Shown here: piece by piece, positions 45,801-54,700 of the stretch | Numbering within the stretch: position 1 is the stretch's first letter | How the letters are laid out: each line of letters starts with the position of its first letter | Assembly: GCA_039024435.1 (NCBI GenBank) | Contig: JBCCQH010000020.1 | Coordinates: 15,078 to 79,077, forward strand | Reading direction: 5' to 3' | Origin: JBCCQH01 sp039024435 | GTDB lineage: Bacteria; Bacteroidota; Bacteroidia; J057; JADKCL01 | DNA: 64,000 bases | Made by a program: the position numbers and the translations under genes | Notes under the pieces: generated by a model | The model's input: the letters and a program-made list of their open reading frames with translations, nothing else | Database searches by the model: none | What the model was told of the DNA's origin: nothing

Positions 45801-48690
45801 CGATGCCCGCCTGACCATCGACGATGGCGCCGGGAACAAGAGTACCAAGCCCAAAGGAGACATCTACGCCGATATCCTCGATAGGTTTGAGACCCGCAAT
45901 ACGGTTTACCTGGACATTCGGAACGAGCACGACCAGTCGCTTAACCTCCACGGCAAGTACGACGATGGTTCCGGCAATGCCCTGGAAGTCGGCCCTTCTG
46001 CCGGTTCACTGGTGGCCCGCCCTTATTACAGCACGGAATGGCCCATCATTACCGATGTGAATGCCGGCTCGGCGAACGCCAATCCAGAAAACGAACTTCA
46101 TGTCCGCCTGCGCCTCGATTACAACAACAAGCCTATCCTGTATGTCGAGCATGGTAAAGTGATGAACGGAGCGGCCGTCGGTCGTTTTGTCGCGGGTGAC
46201 GACCTGTTTACTTCCGGAAACCCAACGACCGAAATCCTCGGATTCAAATTTCCGAACCACGACGTCGGCGCCGGCAACAAGGCGCATATCCCCTGGATGA
46301 TCAAATTGCACTACAACCTGCGGCTCGATTCCGCCAATTCGCCCTTCCCGCCGGAGGTTCCGGATACGGAGAAATACATTGACAACCTGTTCGGGCCACT
46401 GGACATCAAGATCACCTGGGCCGGTGCCCATACTTTTGCCTGGGTTACGGCCCAGGACAAGAAGTTCATGGACGGGGAAACCGATCTCGGGGCGGCGCAT
46501 ACGGTGGACCGGGGGCTCGCCAAAGCTCCCGCGGGCCGGGCCTTGTTCTTCGCCGCAGTGAAGGACAGCTTCACAAACGGATCGCAGTATTTTGTTCCGC
46601 AAAAAGGGCTCTCCGGGGGGACCAGCAAGCGCAATACGTTCTTTGTCGAGCCCCAGCTTTTCGAAGGCTACCAGTTGCGCTTTGACGTGCTGGACGATGG
46701 CGGAACGGTCACCACGCTGCAGCTCGATACGGATCCGGACCAGAAACGCCTGCCGGAAGGCATGCTCCTGCTCGGCATTTCCGACGGGCAGCTCACCACG
46801 CTCAAGGGCCTGGGCGGCTTCCAGCCACGCTTCCCGCGGGCGGTGCAACTTGACGAACTGGCAGGCAGCCCCTTTACCGACCCGAACGGGGTCATCTACC
46901 GCAAATACCGCCTCGGTGTGCGCGGACTGGACACCCTCGGCCTGGAAAAGACCGATTATGCCGCGCCAGCAATCGAGGTCTACTCTGTGGATGGTCTGTT
47001 CTTCTTCTCGGAAGATTTCTCCGCGGCCGAACCGATCCCGGCCGACTATGTCCGCAACTACGAAGAAAGCATCGGTGCCCTCAAGCGCATCCCACGCAGC
47101 TTTATCATTGATTCGGTGAATACTGGCACCAAGACCTTCACCATCGCCGGGGTGGACCTGACCCGCGAGATCGTAGCCGGCGACACAGTCACCGTACGCG
47201 ACAGTGCCACCAACGACAACGATTACGATGTCGCCAGCGTGAGCTTCGCCACCGACACCAATATTGTGGTGGTGCAGGCCATCCCCACGGCGGATCCCTC
47301 GCTGGGCTTCCTGCACCAGACCGCCAAGGACTGGGAAAAGTTCTTCTACGAAGCCGACATCGCCGGGGCGGTGGGCGGCACCCCGGACAATATGAAGACA
47401 ATTGTGGCGAACTTTGCCGCCGCCATCTCCGGGATTGCCAACGCGGCCGGTGCGGAGGGGAGTTTCCATGCCCCCATCGACACCCACGGCGCGGCCATTC
47501 TTACCCGCGCCCGGGCCCTTGCCAAGGACAGCAGCCGCGCCTACGTGGACGACCGGATGCTTTACTGGGCACGCATCGCCATGGTGGTGGAACTCAAGGA
47601 CCATCCCTTCTGCAAGGTAGCCCTGTCGGCCCGCAACCGCCTGGTCAACCGCCTGGAACGGATATCGCGGGGCCTCGACGGCACCACCTTTGCCGGGGCC
47701 GGCGGCGCGAAAAAAGTCCTGGTCGCTGGGTTCGACCCCTACGAACTCAGTCCGCACGATGGGCTGGAGAACCCCTACAATGCCAGCCCGTCCGCTGCGG
47801 CGGCCTTGGCCCTGCACGGTGAGACGCTGAGTGACGGCGGTGGCAACAACGCCTACGTCCAAGGTGTGATCCTGCCCATGCGCTACCGCGATTTCGGGGA
47901 AGGCCCCGGCGTGGTGGAAGGCATCTTCGAACCACACATGGATGGCGTCGCCGCAGAGGAGAAGGCCGACCTGATCCTCAACCTCGCCACTGGCGATCCC
48001 TTTGTATTCGGCGTCGAGCGGTTCGCTTCGCGCTACCGCGGCGGAAAAAAGGACAACGAGAATCGTCCAGTATCCTCGCCGCCTGCCTTTGACTTCCCGG
48101 ACGAACCTGACGGGGATCAGTTCCATGAAACCTCCCTGCCGGTCGACAAGATCGTTCCCGCCGGCAATGCCGGCATGTGGAAGATCTATTTCCAGCAAAA
48201 CTTCCACTACACGTACGTGAAGGACGGATCCGAGGAGGAAGCCTACCTCCGCCTGGGCAGTCTCCATCCAAACTTCGACCTGCAACCGGGAGTGTCCTAC
48301 GATGAGCAGCCGGCGGATGGGGACGAAAAAATCGAAAAAGGAGCGCATCCACGCAATGGCAATCTTGTGGGAAAGACCCCGAACAAGCTGAACAACCTCT
48401 TCGCACCTAAGAAGAAGAACATTGCCGCAAAATGGGGTTCGGCGGGTGATTTTCTTCCCAATGAGCTGTTCTACCGGGTTTGCCTGCTGCGGGAAGCCCA
48501 CGACAACAACCAGGAGATCGGGCTACTTACCTTGCCGAGGTTGCAAGCGGGACCCGACTTACGCGACCGGTACAATCTGGCCCTCGGCCTGAGCGAACCC
48601 AACTCGGTGGACATCGATTTCGATCCTGTGCTCACCAAAGCGGTCCTGGACCTGCTTGAAACCCTGATCCTCCAGGCGATTACTCCGTGA
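39805..48690 (+). CDS. Giant 2961-residue multidomain protein with interrupted subtilisin (S8) domain
   Basis: No signal peptide (MQPNPVFHVHVMGFN). Order by eye: N-terminal beta region and prodomain-like segment (~1-300); S8 protease with Asp322 (AILDRG), His388 (HGINVTG), oxyanion Asn515 (SAGNGD) and Ser773 (GTSGAAPLASG), closing at ~1081 (GFGRLDAKAAVDAA). Between Asn and Ser, and again after Ser, sit extra beta modules, making the domain about 790 residues instead of ~300. Three GTGLNDL-type repeats (~1172-1475) follow, then long unrecognised parts, another GDTV-type module (~2440-2500), and a pyroglutamyl-peptidase-like domain (~2636-2830; KKVLVAGFDPYEL, VERFAS). No T9SS domain. The triad suggests an active protease; its location and substrate are unknown. 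Confidence 0.85.
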   Translation: MQPNPVFHVHVMGFNTSVPSPAVFSWRSDKSDAFQALRSEPFAEGRYMLFPDFKLPAQGILRIEAGKLREDCEIVLQPWGLSLEVVLASADQASVRRGNLRIPLVVRPEKIAVFMGPDESQEKAERIEKRISGDKRAALRMADQPPALRSQRIDIDARDGIEAAALGADLAEQLKDENVRVMRGAIQTGPDLYYWPTGRIFITLRKPSDFAQLKTYLKGQPITGIYQEYVAPQFIAITYGNDDVAQLMQFIASLAALEYVVEAIPAVHFQDEDELAVLARDILRPAQWHLNLLNVPDAWESLQNHRSSLVYGDPDMVIAILDRGIETVGGVVQHPDLLVNINGGNISTLAGNTNKIAFQYQFDHSHDPATLGNLMVANNDNRAPAQVHGINVTGLLGAGSDNDMGVTGVAPNVRLASYIRLVTGADALIKSRNYRYMAGLWAGWSNDGTDYHATQVFPHSFGTSANPVPGAGVINMSHSGYGAALLPGALNNSWLAVTMFARNRRGSIMLTSAGNGDRNTRTSNQWGNETNILKIAASSLDHRSREMPAPYTDFSTAVDPLIDFCTPSGSNIEFVPLGGLQIFHQPPQLWGQVTIDRVGMANTPGTNSTTAAIQNALGPADTVLNLLGVDFPNFPVGKVVVIQDTSSTTNVVSRTITAVNAVANTITVDAGVGFNFGLGNSIVSTGATVQNVLAAGATNLTLLAADFPNFPVTTPIIVRDPANLEHTEIRTVAAIAAAPPNTITLDHGLQFGYAAAQIFTGAIDYNRGFAGTSGAAPLASGVAALVLSANPALTWIEARDIMRSTAMPIALHYLGQGRNKRWVQFDGTPTGQDLIDANGIFVHAAPALTTGDALAKGQTDINVGANGGFALRQSVLIGAETRLNAAVVLPTSDIVVARETEFAEGDTIFIGKRSETILTRGFAAGGPLVGKVIVVQNPDGFAVGDNIDIGGQLANISAIAMINLGGSTDYRGQFTVDKLDVIPWVAGNRHDIVRIHTTQLEGPLTIDTIAGTTITLDNPLAVAHPINQIVYKQNTEMRVVRALVNADTIRVDPLDNAHPLTPIPGGGGNHPIHVVGGRRADYNFALGFGRLDAKAAVDAAIAFTHNLRDLVIRNWLKADATQDDGVTNLHKEPVHSPDLWVRHDAPTAGIAYNDLPPHEHPRLDVSAPIFDGTGLNDLNAGGDYTGAAPGVYTIEIIDAASNPDKYAWYKDGGAPSAAADIVAGAIAIAEGLTVTFGAVDGHTLGDKWHIQVEDIANRILHLRVRNRGTQPSYAPSTFAGALDVAQYRMLLCLSDGTPPAVFHGTGLNDLTVTTEYTGSATDFFTVRISATGATDSYQWAKNGAIFSAATPIPGAGGNIALSDGVNVAFAAITGHTNQDLWHIRCQPAQKVQFHGWGLNDMAVTQDYNGADREFFRIKIIATGAADQFIWNKGDGAFSPPIAITGAAQALSDDVEITFAAVTGHSENDTWIVQYYPHAQKFISIDHYIESNPPVAFNLSTNRTGTFLLPAPGAGRGISALGSGANNIYNINWAEANRPPRNGPGVVQPARPLRMFLLGEVTPHDGKLMGDTPDHDNNFSYRELIFARFQFANGVGLTPLESFFEVPALGGTVNKDFRVNVIVDVGTYTAERVKLVFKLKKNDATEEEKVYRYDSGAWSWDGGAPAWVSGMVPPREIGSPATNATGEQWGIYFVGTFNVDNNHARVEIIPQIYSAVDDTLVIAEEEKKVPVYTEAALSTQRFNQPDAAKLAPRSHFFSQANLLSPQAPGDKYGIIDFQNYRVTSIFTANSGAHPPAYAIVKGKIFVQRIPGNNDVVNMVLKPMEQPMLGFTPIKYVVYRGIKLDEVLKGSSAADEVEVAPSASASPWLQRLWPIHTATNGAVPFESRMIGFEPATQTPADKLDSFFFSLNAEREYPAALAGERIGSFWSNGGAAKFGIDIVLEEGSLELDLAYVQQLAHIVTTSGMPAGTPAEIVDILHKREEILHFIDMAAFLGMHVDDDARLTIDDGAGNKSTKPKGDIYADILDRFETRNTVYLDIRNEHDQSLNLHGKYDDGSGNALEVGPSAGSLVARPYYSTEWPIITDVNAGSANANPENELHVRLRLDYNNKPILYVEHGKVMNGAAVGRFVAGDDLFTSGNPTTEILGFKFPNHDVGAGNKAHIPWMIKLHYNLRLDSANSPFPPEVPDTEKYIDNLFGPLDIKITWAGAHTFAWVTAQDKKFMDGETDLGAAHTVDRGLAKAPAGRALFFAAVKDSFTNGSQYFVPQKGLSGGTSKRNTFFVEPQLFEGYQLRFDVLDDGGTVTTLQLDTDPDQKRLPEGMLLLGISDGQLTTLKGLGGFQPRFPRAVQLDELAGSPFTDPNGVIYRKYRLGVRGLDTLGLEKTDYAAPAIEVYSVDGLFFFSEDFSAAEPIPADYVRNYEESIGALKRIPRSFIIDSVNTGTKTFTIAGVDLTREIVAGDTVTVRDSATNDNDYDVASVSFATDTNIVVVQAIPTADPSLGFLHQTAKDWEKFFYEADIAGAVGGTPDNMKTIVANFAAAISGIANAAGAEGSFHAPIDTHGAAILTRARALAKDSSRAYVDDRMLYWARIAMVVELKDHPFCKVALSARNRLVNRLERISRGLDGTTFAGAGGAKKVLVAGFDPYELSPHDGLENPYNASPSAAAALALHGETLSDGGGNNAYVQGVILPMRYRDFGEGPGVVEGIFEPHMDGVAAEEKADLILNLATGDPFVFGVERFASRYRGGKKDNENRPVSSPPAFDFPDEPDGDQFHETSLPVDKIVPAGNAGMWKIYFQQNFHYTYVKDGSEEEAYLRLGSLHPNFDLQPGVSYDEQPADGDEKIEKGAHPRNGNLVGKTPNKLNNLFAPKKKNIAAKWGSAGDFLPNELFYRVCLLREAHDNNQEIGLLTLPRLQAGPDLRDRYNLALGLSEPNSVDIDFDPVLTKAVLDLLETLILQAITP
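41620..42080 (+). repeat. Tandem 76-residue modules inserted in the S8 domain
   Basis: Two copies of a beta module are encoded, each with a DFPNFPV motif (residues 630 and 706, 76 apart), V-V-x-x-D-x-x-x-x-T and NTIT(V/L)D. They lie between the oxyanion-hole Asn and the catalytic Ser. Related VGD/GT-TITLD-PL-HP segments recur after the Ser (42340-43000). Confidence 0.7.
43315..44235 (+). repeat. Three phage-tail-like GTGLNDL repeats
   Basis: Three ~85-residue units start at residues ~1172, 1303 and 1394. The shared frame is F-x-G-x-GLND-x-x-x-x-x-(D/E)Y-(T/N)G, then a (Y/F)-x-(V/I)-x-I strand, (Y/F)-x-W-x-K-(D/N)G, L-S-D-x-V-x-(V/I)-(T/A)FAA(I/V)TGH, and D-x-W-x-(I/V). From memory this module type is common in phage tail and appendage proteins. 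Confidence 0.7.
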
Positions 48691-48739
48691 CCGTCGACCC
48701 TGATCTTTTTCACCTTTAGAAACAATAGCCACAAGCAAT

Positions 48740-51700
48740 ATGCCAACCAAATTCTATCCGCCCATCACCGATATCGTTCCGGTAGATAAATTGCCGAACG
48801 AGCTGGGCTTTGTAAAAACAGGGTTGACTGCCATCCTGAGCAAGATCTACTACCGAAATCTGCAGTTGTCGACGAGCTCGCGGGGGGATTCGGCGTTTTA
48901 CAGCCTGGAGATCGTAAGTCTGGACCGAATCGACATCGAGATCCCGGGCACAGGCGTCTTCCTCGTCCTCAACCCGTCCCACAGCACCACCGGTCCGGAC
49001 GAGACTTCTTTCCCGATCACACTGGCCTATGAATGGCCCATCCTGGGCTACCTGCGAAACTTTGATCTGGCCGGATTCTCATTTCAACCGGGCGACTTTT
49101 TTGATCTGGCCCTGGCCATCCTGAATGTCTCCGAGCGCGAAATGATCGACCGGGTGCTGGCCATCTTCATTGATAGCCCCACGCCCATCACTACTTTTGT
49201 GGACGATGTCAACAGCCAGTTCGGAACCTCTATCGCGTATCCCACGGGGGCGGACCCGGTGGGTGAGGTTTTGGCGGACATTGATTCCGCCGCCGGCGTC
49301 GACAATGCCGGCGCGGCCATCTTTGCCATCTACATCATCGATGCGGTGGGCGACGGACAGGCGGATGCGCGGCTCAAGCTGTTTTTCAACAGCTTCTTCG
49401 GGGGCGACATCAAAAGTTACATCCGGACCCTGATCACCCCAAAGATCAACGCCACGATCAGCACTTCGGTGGGCATTGAATTTCCCCGCAACATCCTCAC
49501 GCCGTTGCAGTCGCTGGGAGGGCCGCCGGTGACCGACCCGAATATCAAGACCATGCTCCGCTTCAATGCGGGCGACCTCTATTTCTCTACTGATCGCGGG
49601 ATTGGGTTCGACGAGGAGCTTGTGGTGACCCTCGATCCGATCTACAACCAGATTGGCAATACCGGTCTGGGCATCAGTCTGGACTACGCAAAACTGGACC
49701 TGAGCCGCACGGAAAACATCCCGGAAGCGGATGCCGATGGCCGTCCTGCAGATTTTGTGGGCGTGTACATCCGCGAGGCAACCATTTCCTTTCCGGCCGC
49801 CTGGAACGAGGACCCGGCCAGCACGGGAGTGGTATTCGGCCGCGATATGATCATCGGGACCGGCGGATTTTCCGGAACCCTGGGACTGGAAGCGAAATCC
49901 TCGGGTACCCCCTCCCCGTTGGTCAAGATCAAGTTTGGGGACAATTTTCAGATCAGCCTGGACCGCTTCAGCGTCACCCTGAAGCAAAATTCATTTGTGC
50001 GTTCGGAGATCATGGGCACGCTGCGCCTGCCGGGATTTAAGGATGCCAATGACAATCCCGCCGACATCCGCGTCAAAGTCAACATTCACGACGACGGCGA
50101 TTTTGATCTGACGGCATTTGAGGAGGACGGGTTCAAGGAGATCAAGTTCGGGGACGTATTTGCCATACAGGTAAATTCCTTTTATGCGGGCAAACAGGAC
50201 GGCGACTTTTACGTGGGCGTTTCTGGTTGCATCCGCTTTCTGAACGGGGCCATCGCCGGCGTGCTGAAGGGCGACATCTGTGTGGAAAAGTTGCTGATCT
50301 GGAGCGATGGCCGCATCGAGATTGAGGGCGGCTCCATTCCCCTACCGGAAGGTACGGAGATCAATGTCGGCCCGGCCAAGATCGCGATCACCGCCCTGCA
50401 CTTCGGATCGCACCAGCAAGAGCATGACGGACAACTGCGGAAGTACCGCTACTTCGGATTTGACGGTGGTCTGAGCCTTGATCCGGGCGGGGTGGACGCC
50501 CGCGGGGAAGGAATCAAATTTTACTTTACGGTAGACAATGATTCCGGCGCGGTGCCACCGAGGAACTTCCACGCCTTCCTTCAGATCCAGAGCATTTCCC
50601 TGGAGCTGGTCATCCCGGGCAATGTCTCCCGCGACCAGGCCACCGCCATCATTAAAGGTTACCTGGCGATCAAGGGCGTGGGTTCGGACAAGGAATACGA
50701 AGGCGGGATCGAATTCTCTCTTCCCAAGGCCAATATCGCCGGGGGGGCGTCGATGAAATACAAGCCTTCCGATCCTTCCTGGATCGTGGACGCCTTTGTC
50801 GAGCTGGCCGCTCCCATACCACTGGGGGCTACCGGCATGGGCATCTATGGCTTCCGGGGCTTGCTGGGCCACCGCTATGTGGCCAGCCGCGACGTCACTG
50901 GTTCGGACACTTGGTTTGAGTACTACAAAGCACCGCCCCAGGAAGGCGTAGGCGTCTCCAAGTTCAAGACCCCGGACCAGACCGATACCGACAGCAATCC
51001 CTTCTCGGTCGGGGCCGGCATTTCATTGGCAACTGCCCCCGACAATGGCAAAGCTTTTTCCACCAAGCTGTTCCTCCTGCTCAGTATTCCGGAGGTCTTC
51101 TACCTGGAAGGCAAGGCAAATATCCTAGGCGAGCGCGTGGGCCTTACCGGAGACGATCCGCCCTTCTTTGCCTACCTCGCCATCAGTCCCAGCTCGATCG
51201 AGACCGGTTTCGGTGCCGATTACAAGGTGCCGGACAGCGGCCTGATCTTAAAACTTTATGCCGAGGTGCAGGCGGGCTTTTTCTTTGACGATCCCAAGGC
51301 CTGGTACATCAACTTTGGGACCGAAGCCAAACCGATCACCGCGCGCATCCTCAGCCTTTTCAATGCCTACGCCTTTCTCATGCTTTCTGCCTCGGGCATC
51401 CGGGCCGAAGCGGGGGTCAACTGGGGATTTGACAAAAATTATGCGGGTGGAATGGTGCGCGCTTCGGTAGAAGTCTACATCATCGTGGGCGGACGGATCA
51501 GCTTCGAACGCCCGCAGGTCGGTGGTTACGCGATGGTCGGCGGCCACGTGGACGTCTATCTGCTCTTCCTCGGCTTCCACATCGGGATCGACACCTCGCT
51601 TTCGGTGGAAGCTCCCAAGCCCTTTATCGTGCAGGGATCGGTGCGGCTCTGTGTTGGGGTCACCATTGGTTTCTGGAAATTCAAGAAGCGCATCGAAAAG

Positions 51701-54700
51701 TGCTTCAATGTCGAGTTCATCTGGAAGAAGGATCCGAACAAGGACACTACCCCGGTCATCCCCTTCAATTCCGCAGCGATCCTGGAAAAGCCACCCCTCA
51801 AGGGCCTCAGCATGCAATCCGGGGAGCATTTTGACTTGCATTACTTTGGCACTTCGGTGCCCAATGGCAATTCCCCGGCCTTCAACAACGTGGTCGTACC
51901 GCTGGACACCTGGATCGACATCGAATTCAAGAAGGGCATGGTCCCCACGGATGTCAACGCGAAGATCGGGGGTTTCGCGAATGTGTATGAGAACACCGAG
52001 GACCTGGTCCCCCCCGATCCCAATGTGACCCAGGTGGTCCACCAGTACAGCATCAAGGCCATCGATGTGAAGGCCTGGGACGGCAGCTCCTGGGTGACTT
52101 ACCATCCCTATGCGGCCATGACGCCGCCCACTGCCTTGCCCAGCGGAGCCACACCGGCCAGCTACTATTACGGCCACTGGCAGCTCCAGGACAAGACCCA
52201 CAACAAGATCCGACTGCTGTCCGAGACGCCCTTTTCCTATATGCAGCAGGGCCAGCCCGGCTGGTACGTGCCGGAGCAGTTTGGCATCACCAGTGCAACC
52301 CTGTTCTGTGAAACCACCATCCGGGATCGCCAATGCGTGACCTGGATGCAGGTCCAGCCCGGGGTGGTCTACCAGGCCGGGCAGATCCACCAGCAGAATG
52401 GCATCCTGTTCCGCTTCATTGATCGGGAAGGCACCGTGGCCAATTTTGCCGGGCCCTACAACATCACCCGTTCGGTCTGCTTCGAGAATGAAGGCCGCAT
52501 GGAGATTATCTTGGGGGAACCTTGCGCGGAAGTGGAACTCAAACTCACCACCTATGCCCTCAATGCCCGAATCACCTTTTACCGCCGGGTGCGCATTGCC
52601 GGACAGGAAATCTACACCTTGGAGGAGACCCGCACCCTCAGCCAGGCGCAATTGCTGGCCCCGGTGATGTACGTTGATCCCGCCAAACCAATCGGAAAGG
52701 TAGTGATCGAGCCTGCGCATCCCGATCCCAACCAGATCTACCAGTTGCAACTGCAACTGCTGCAACTCTACCAACAACTGTACGATTCCCGCGAGCCCAG
52801 CCGAACCTTGCTGGAACAGATCGCCGAACTGGAATCCCAACTGGAACAACTGGAATCGGGCGCCTGCAACACCAAGGGGTTCGAAAGCGGTCAAGCAGAG
52901 AACTTCAATGAGGAACTCAAGCAGGCAATCGAGCGCTGTCGGGCTAAACTGGACGAACTCCAGCGCCAGAAAAAGGCCTTGGTCAGCGTACTGGATGATT
53001 TGCAGGCCCAGCGGGAGGTGCTCTTCGCGGCGGCTCCGGGAAAGATCAGCTACGAGATTTACCAAGAACTCGACGACGACGGCATCGACGAATACCGGTT
53101 CCGATTGCGCTATTCTGATTCCGGGGATATTTTCCTGAGCAGTAGCACCTGCTACCGGAGCATTTCCTCAGCTGAAAAAGAGATGTTCATGGCCCTGGAG
53201 CACGCCCTGAGCCCCAAAGGCTTCCAAATGAAGGTCACCAAGGACAAGCGCCACTATTTTAACATCGCCGACGCTTCCGGGGAGGTAATTGCCCGCCGCA
53301 TCGAATACTGGAAATCGGAGGCGGAACGCAACCGCGAGGCGGAAATGGTAACCGCAATCCTGCGCGAGGTATACGTGGACGGTGGGTTCATCATTCGCCC
53401 CTACGCACCGCAGGAAAAGGAGTGTCCGGTCTCCCCGCAGGAGGTCAAACCGATCCAAGCGTATGTCACCAACCTCATCAATGCGGTTGAGGAATTGGCA
53501 AGCGGCCAAGACCTCACCGAAGAAGAAATCCAGGTGTACCGCAAGCTGCTCGATGACTTGCGGTCTCGCCAATCGGCCTTCGCTGCGGCGGCAAAGCTCT
53601 CCTGCCGCGAGCGCATGGCGCTCTACACGGACCTCTACACCAGGGTCAGCTCCCTCCTATCCTTCTGGGAAGCGCGTTGTAAAGAATTGGAGGAAGCCAT
53701 CGCGGAACTGGAGCAGGAATGTAAGGCACTGAGCGCGCAACTGCCAGCGCTGGAGAATGCCATGGAATGGATCAACGAAGGCAGCGGTACCGAATCCCAG
53801 GAGGAACTGCCCTGCGTGACTTACGTCCATGAGATTTGCTGCCTCAGCCTCCGGGACCACACTTTCAACATTACCCTGCCGGGACAGGCGGCCCTAGAAG
53901 CCAGCTACCAGGCGTCCGCGGACGCCATTGAAAAAATGCTGCGTCCGATCTGGCGCCCGGATACCAAGTACTATGTCCGCCTCCAGGTGCGGGATCGGGT
54001 AGACAACGCAGTCAACCACGACTACGACTACTACTTCGGGTTCCGCACCCACGGTCCCATCGGCTATTTCCACAATGAATCTCCTACTTACCTGCCTTCG
54101 GGCGCCGACCCGGCCCAGTTTGCCCTGACCAGCTTGCGGACCTACATCGATTACCAACGTTCTTATCCGAATGCGGATGGAAATCTGATCCAGGCCAAGC
54201 CAATCTTCTACGAGGATGCGCGCTTGCTGCTCTTCTTTGTGAAGGAATACACCTACCACTTCTTCAACGACTGGCCGGCCTACAATGGGCTGTCTGCCCT
54301 CACCGGCGCCCGCCTGCAAATCGTGGTCAAGGATCCCTCCGAAGACATTTCGCTGGAAAATCCACCGCCCATCGGTTCCACTTCGACTGAAGTTCCGGAA
54401 GCCATCGAGAGCTGGCCCAGCGACAACGATCCGCGCATCCCCGAGGACATCCGGGCGTTGCTTCAGATCCGCAATCCGGAGCTCGTCAACCCTGCCTTTG
54501 CCGGCGGCCATTGTTGGACCTCGGGCGGGCTGATGATCCGGCCAGCGAGCGTCTACGTCGACGTTGCGGTGCAACACCTCAAACCCCTGAAACTGTACAC
54601 TGCGGTCTTCAACAACCGGTTCCGGAACACCAGTGAAGAGGTCCACCGCTATGTCTTTCAGACTTCCCGATATCCGGATTTTACCGCGCAGGTAAACAGT

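Noticed and set aside
42862..48501. Very long antisense open frames opposite the 2961-residue gene (e.g. 42862-45951, 46006-48501)
   Set aside because: They are shadows of a GC-rich gene with strong NNC codon preference. Their translations are rich in Gly, Val, Arg and His without domains, while the forward frame has clear S8 motifs.
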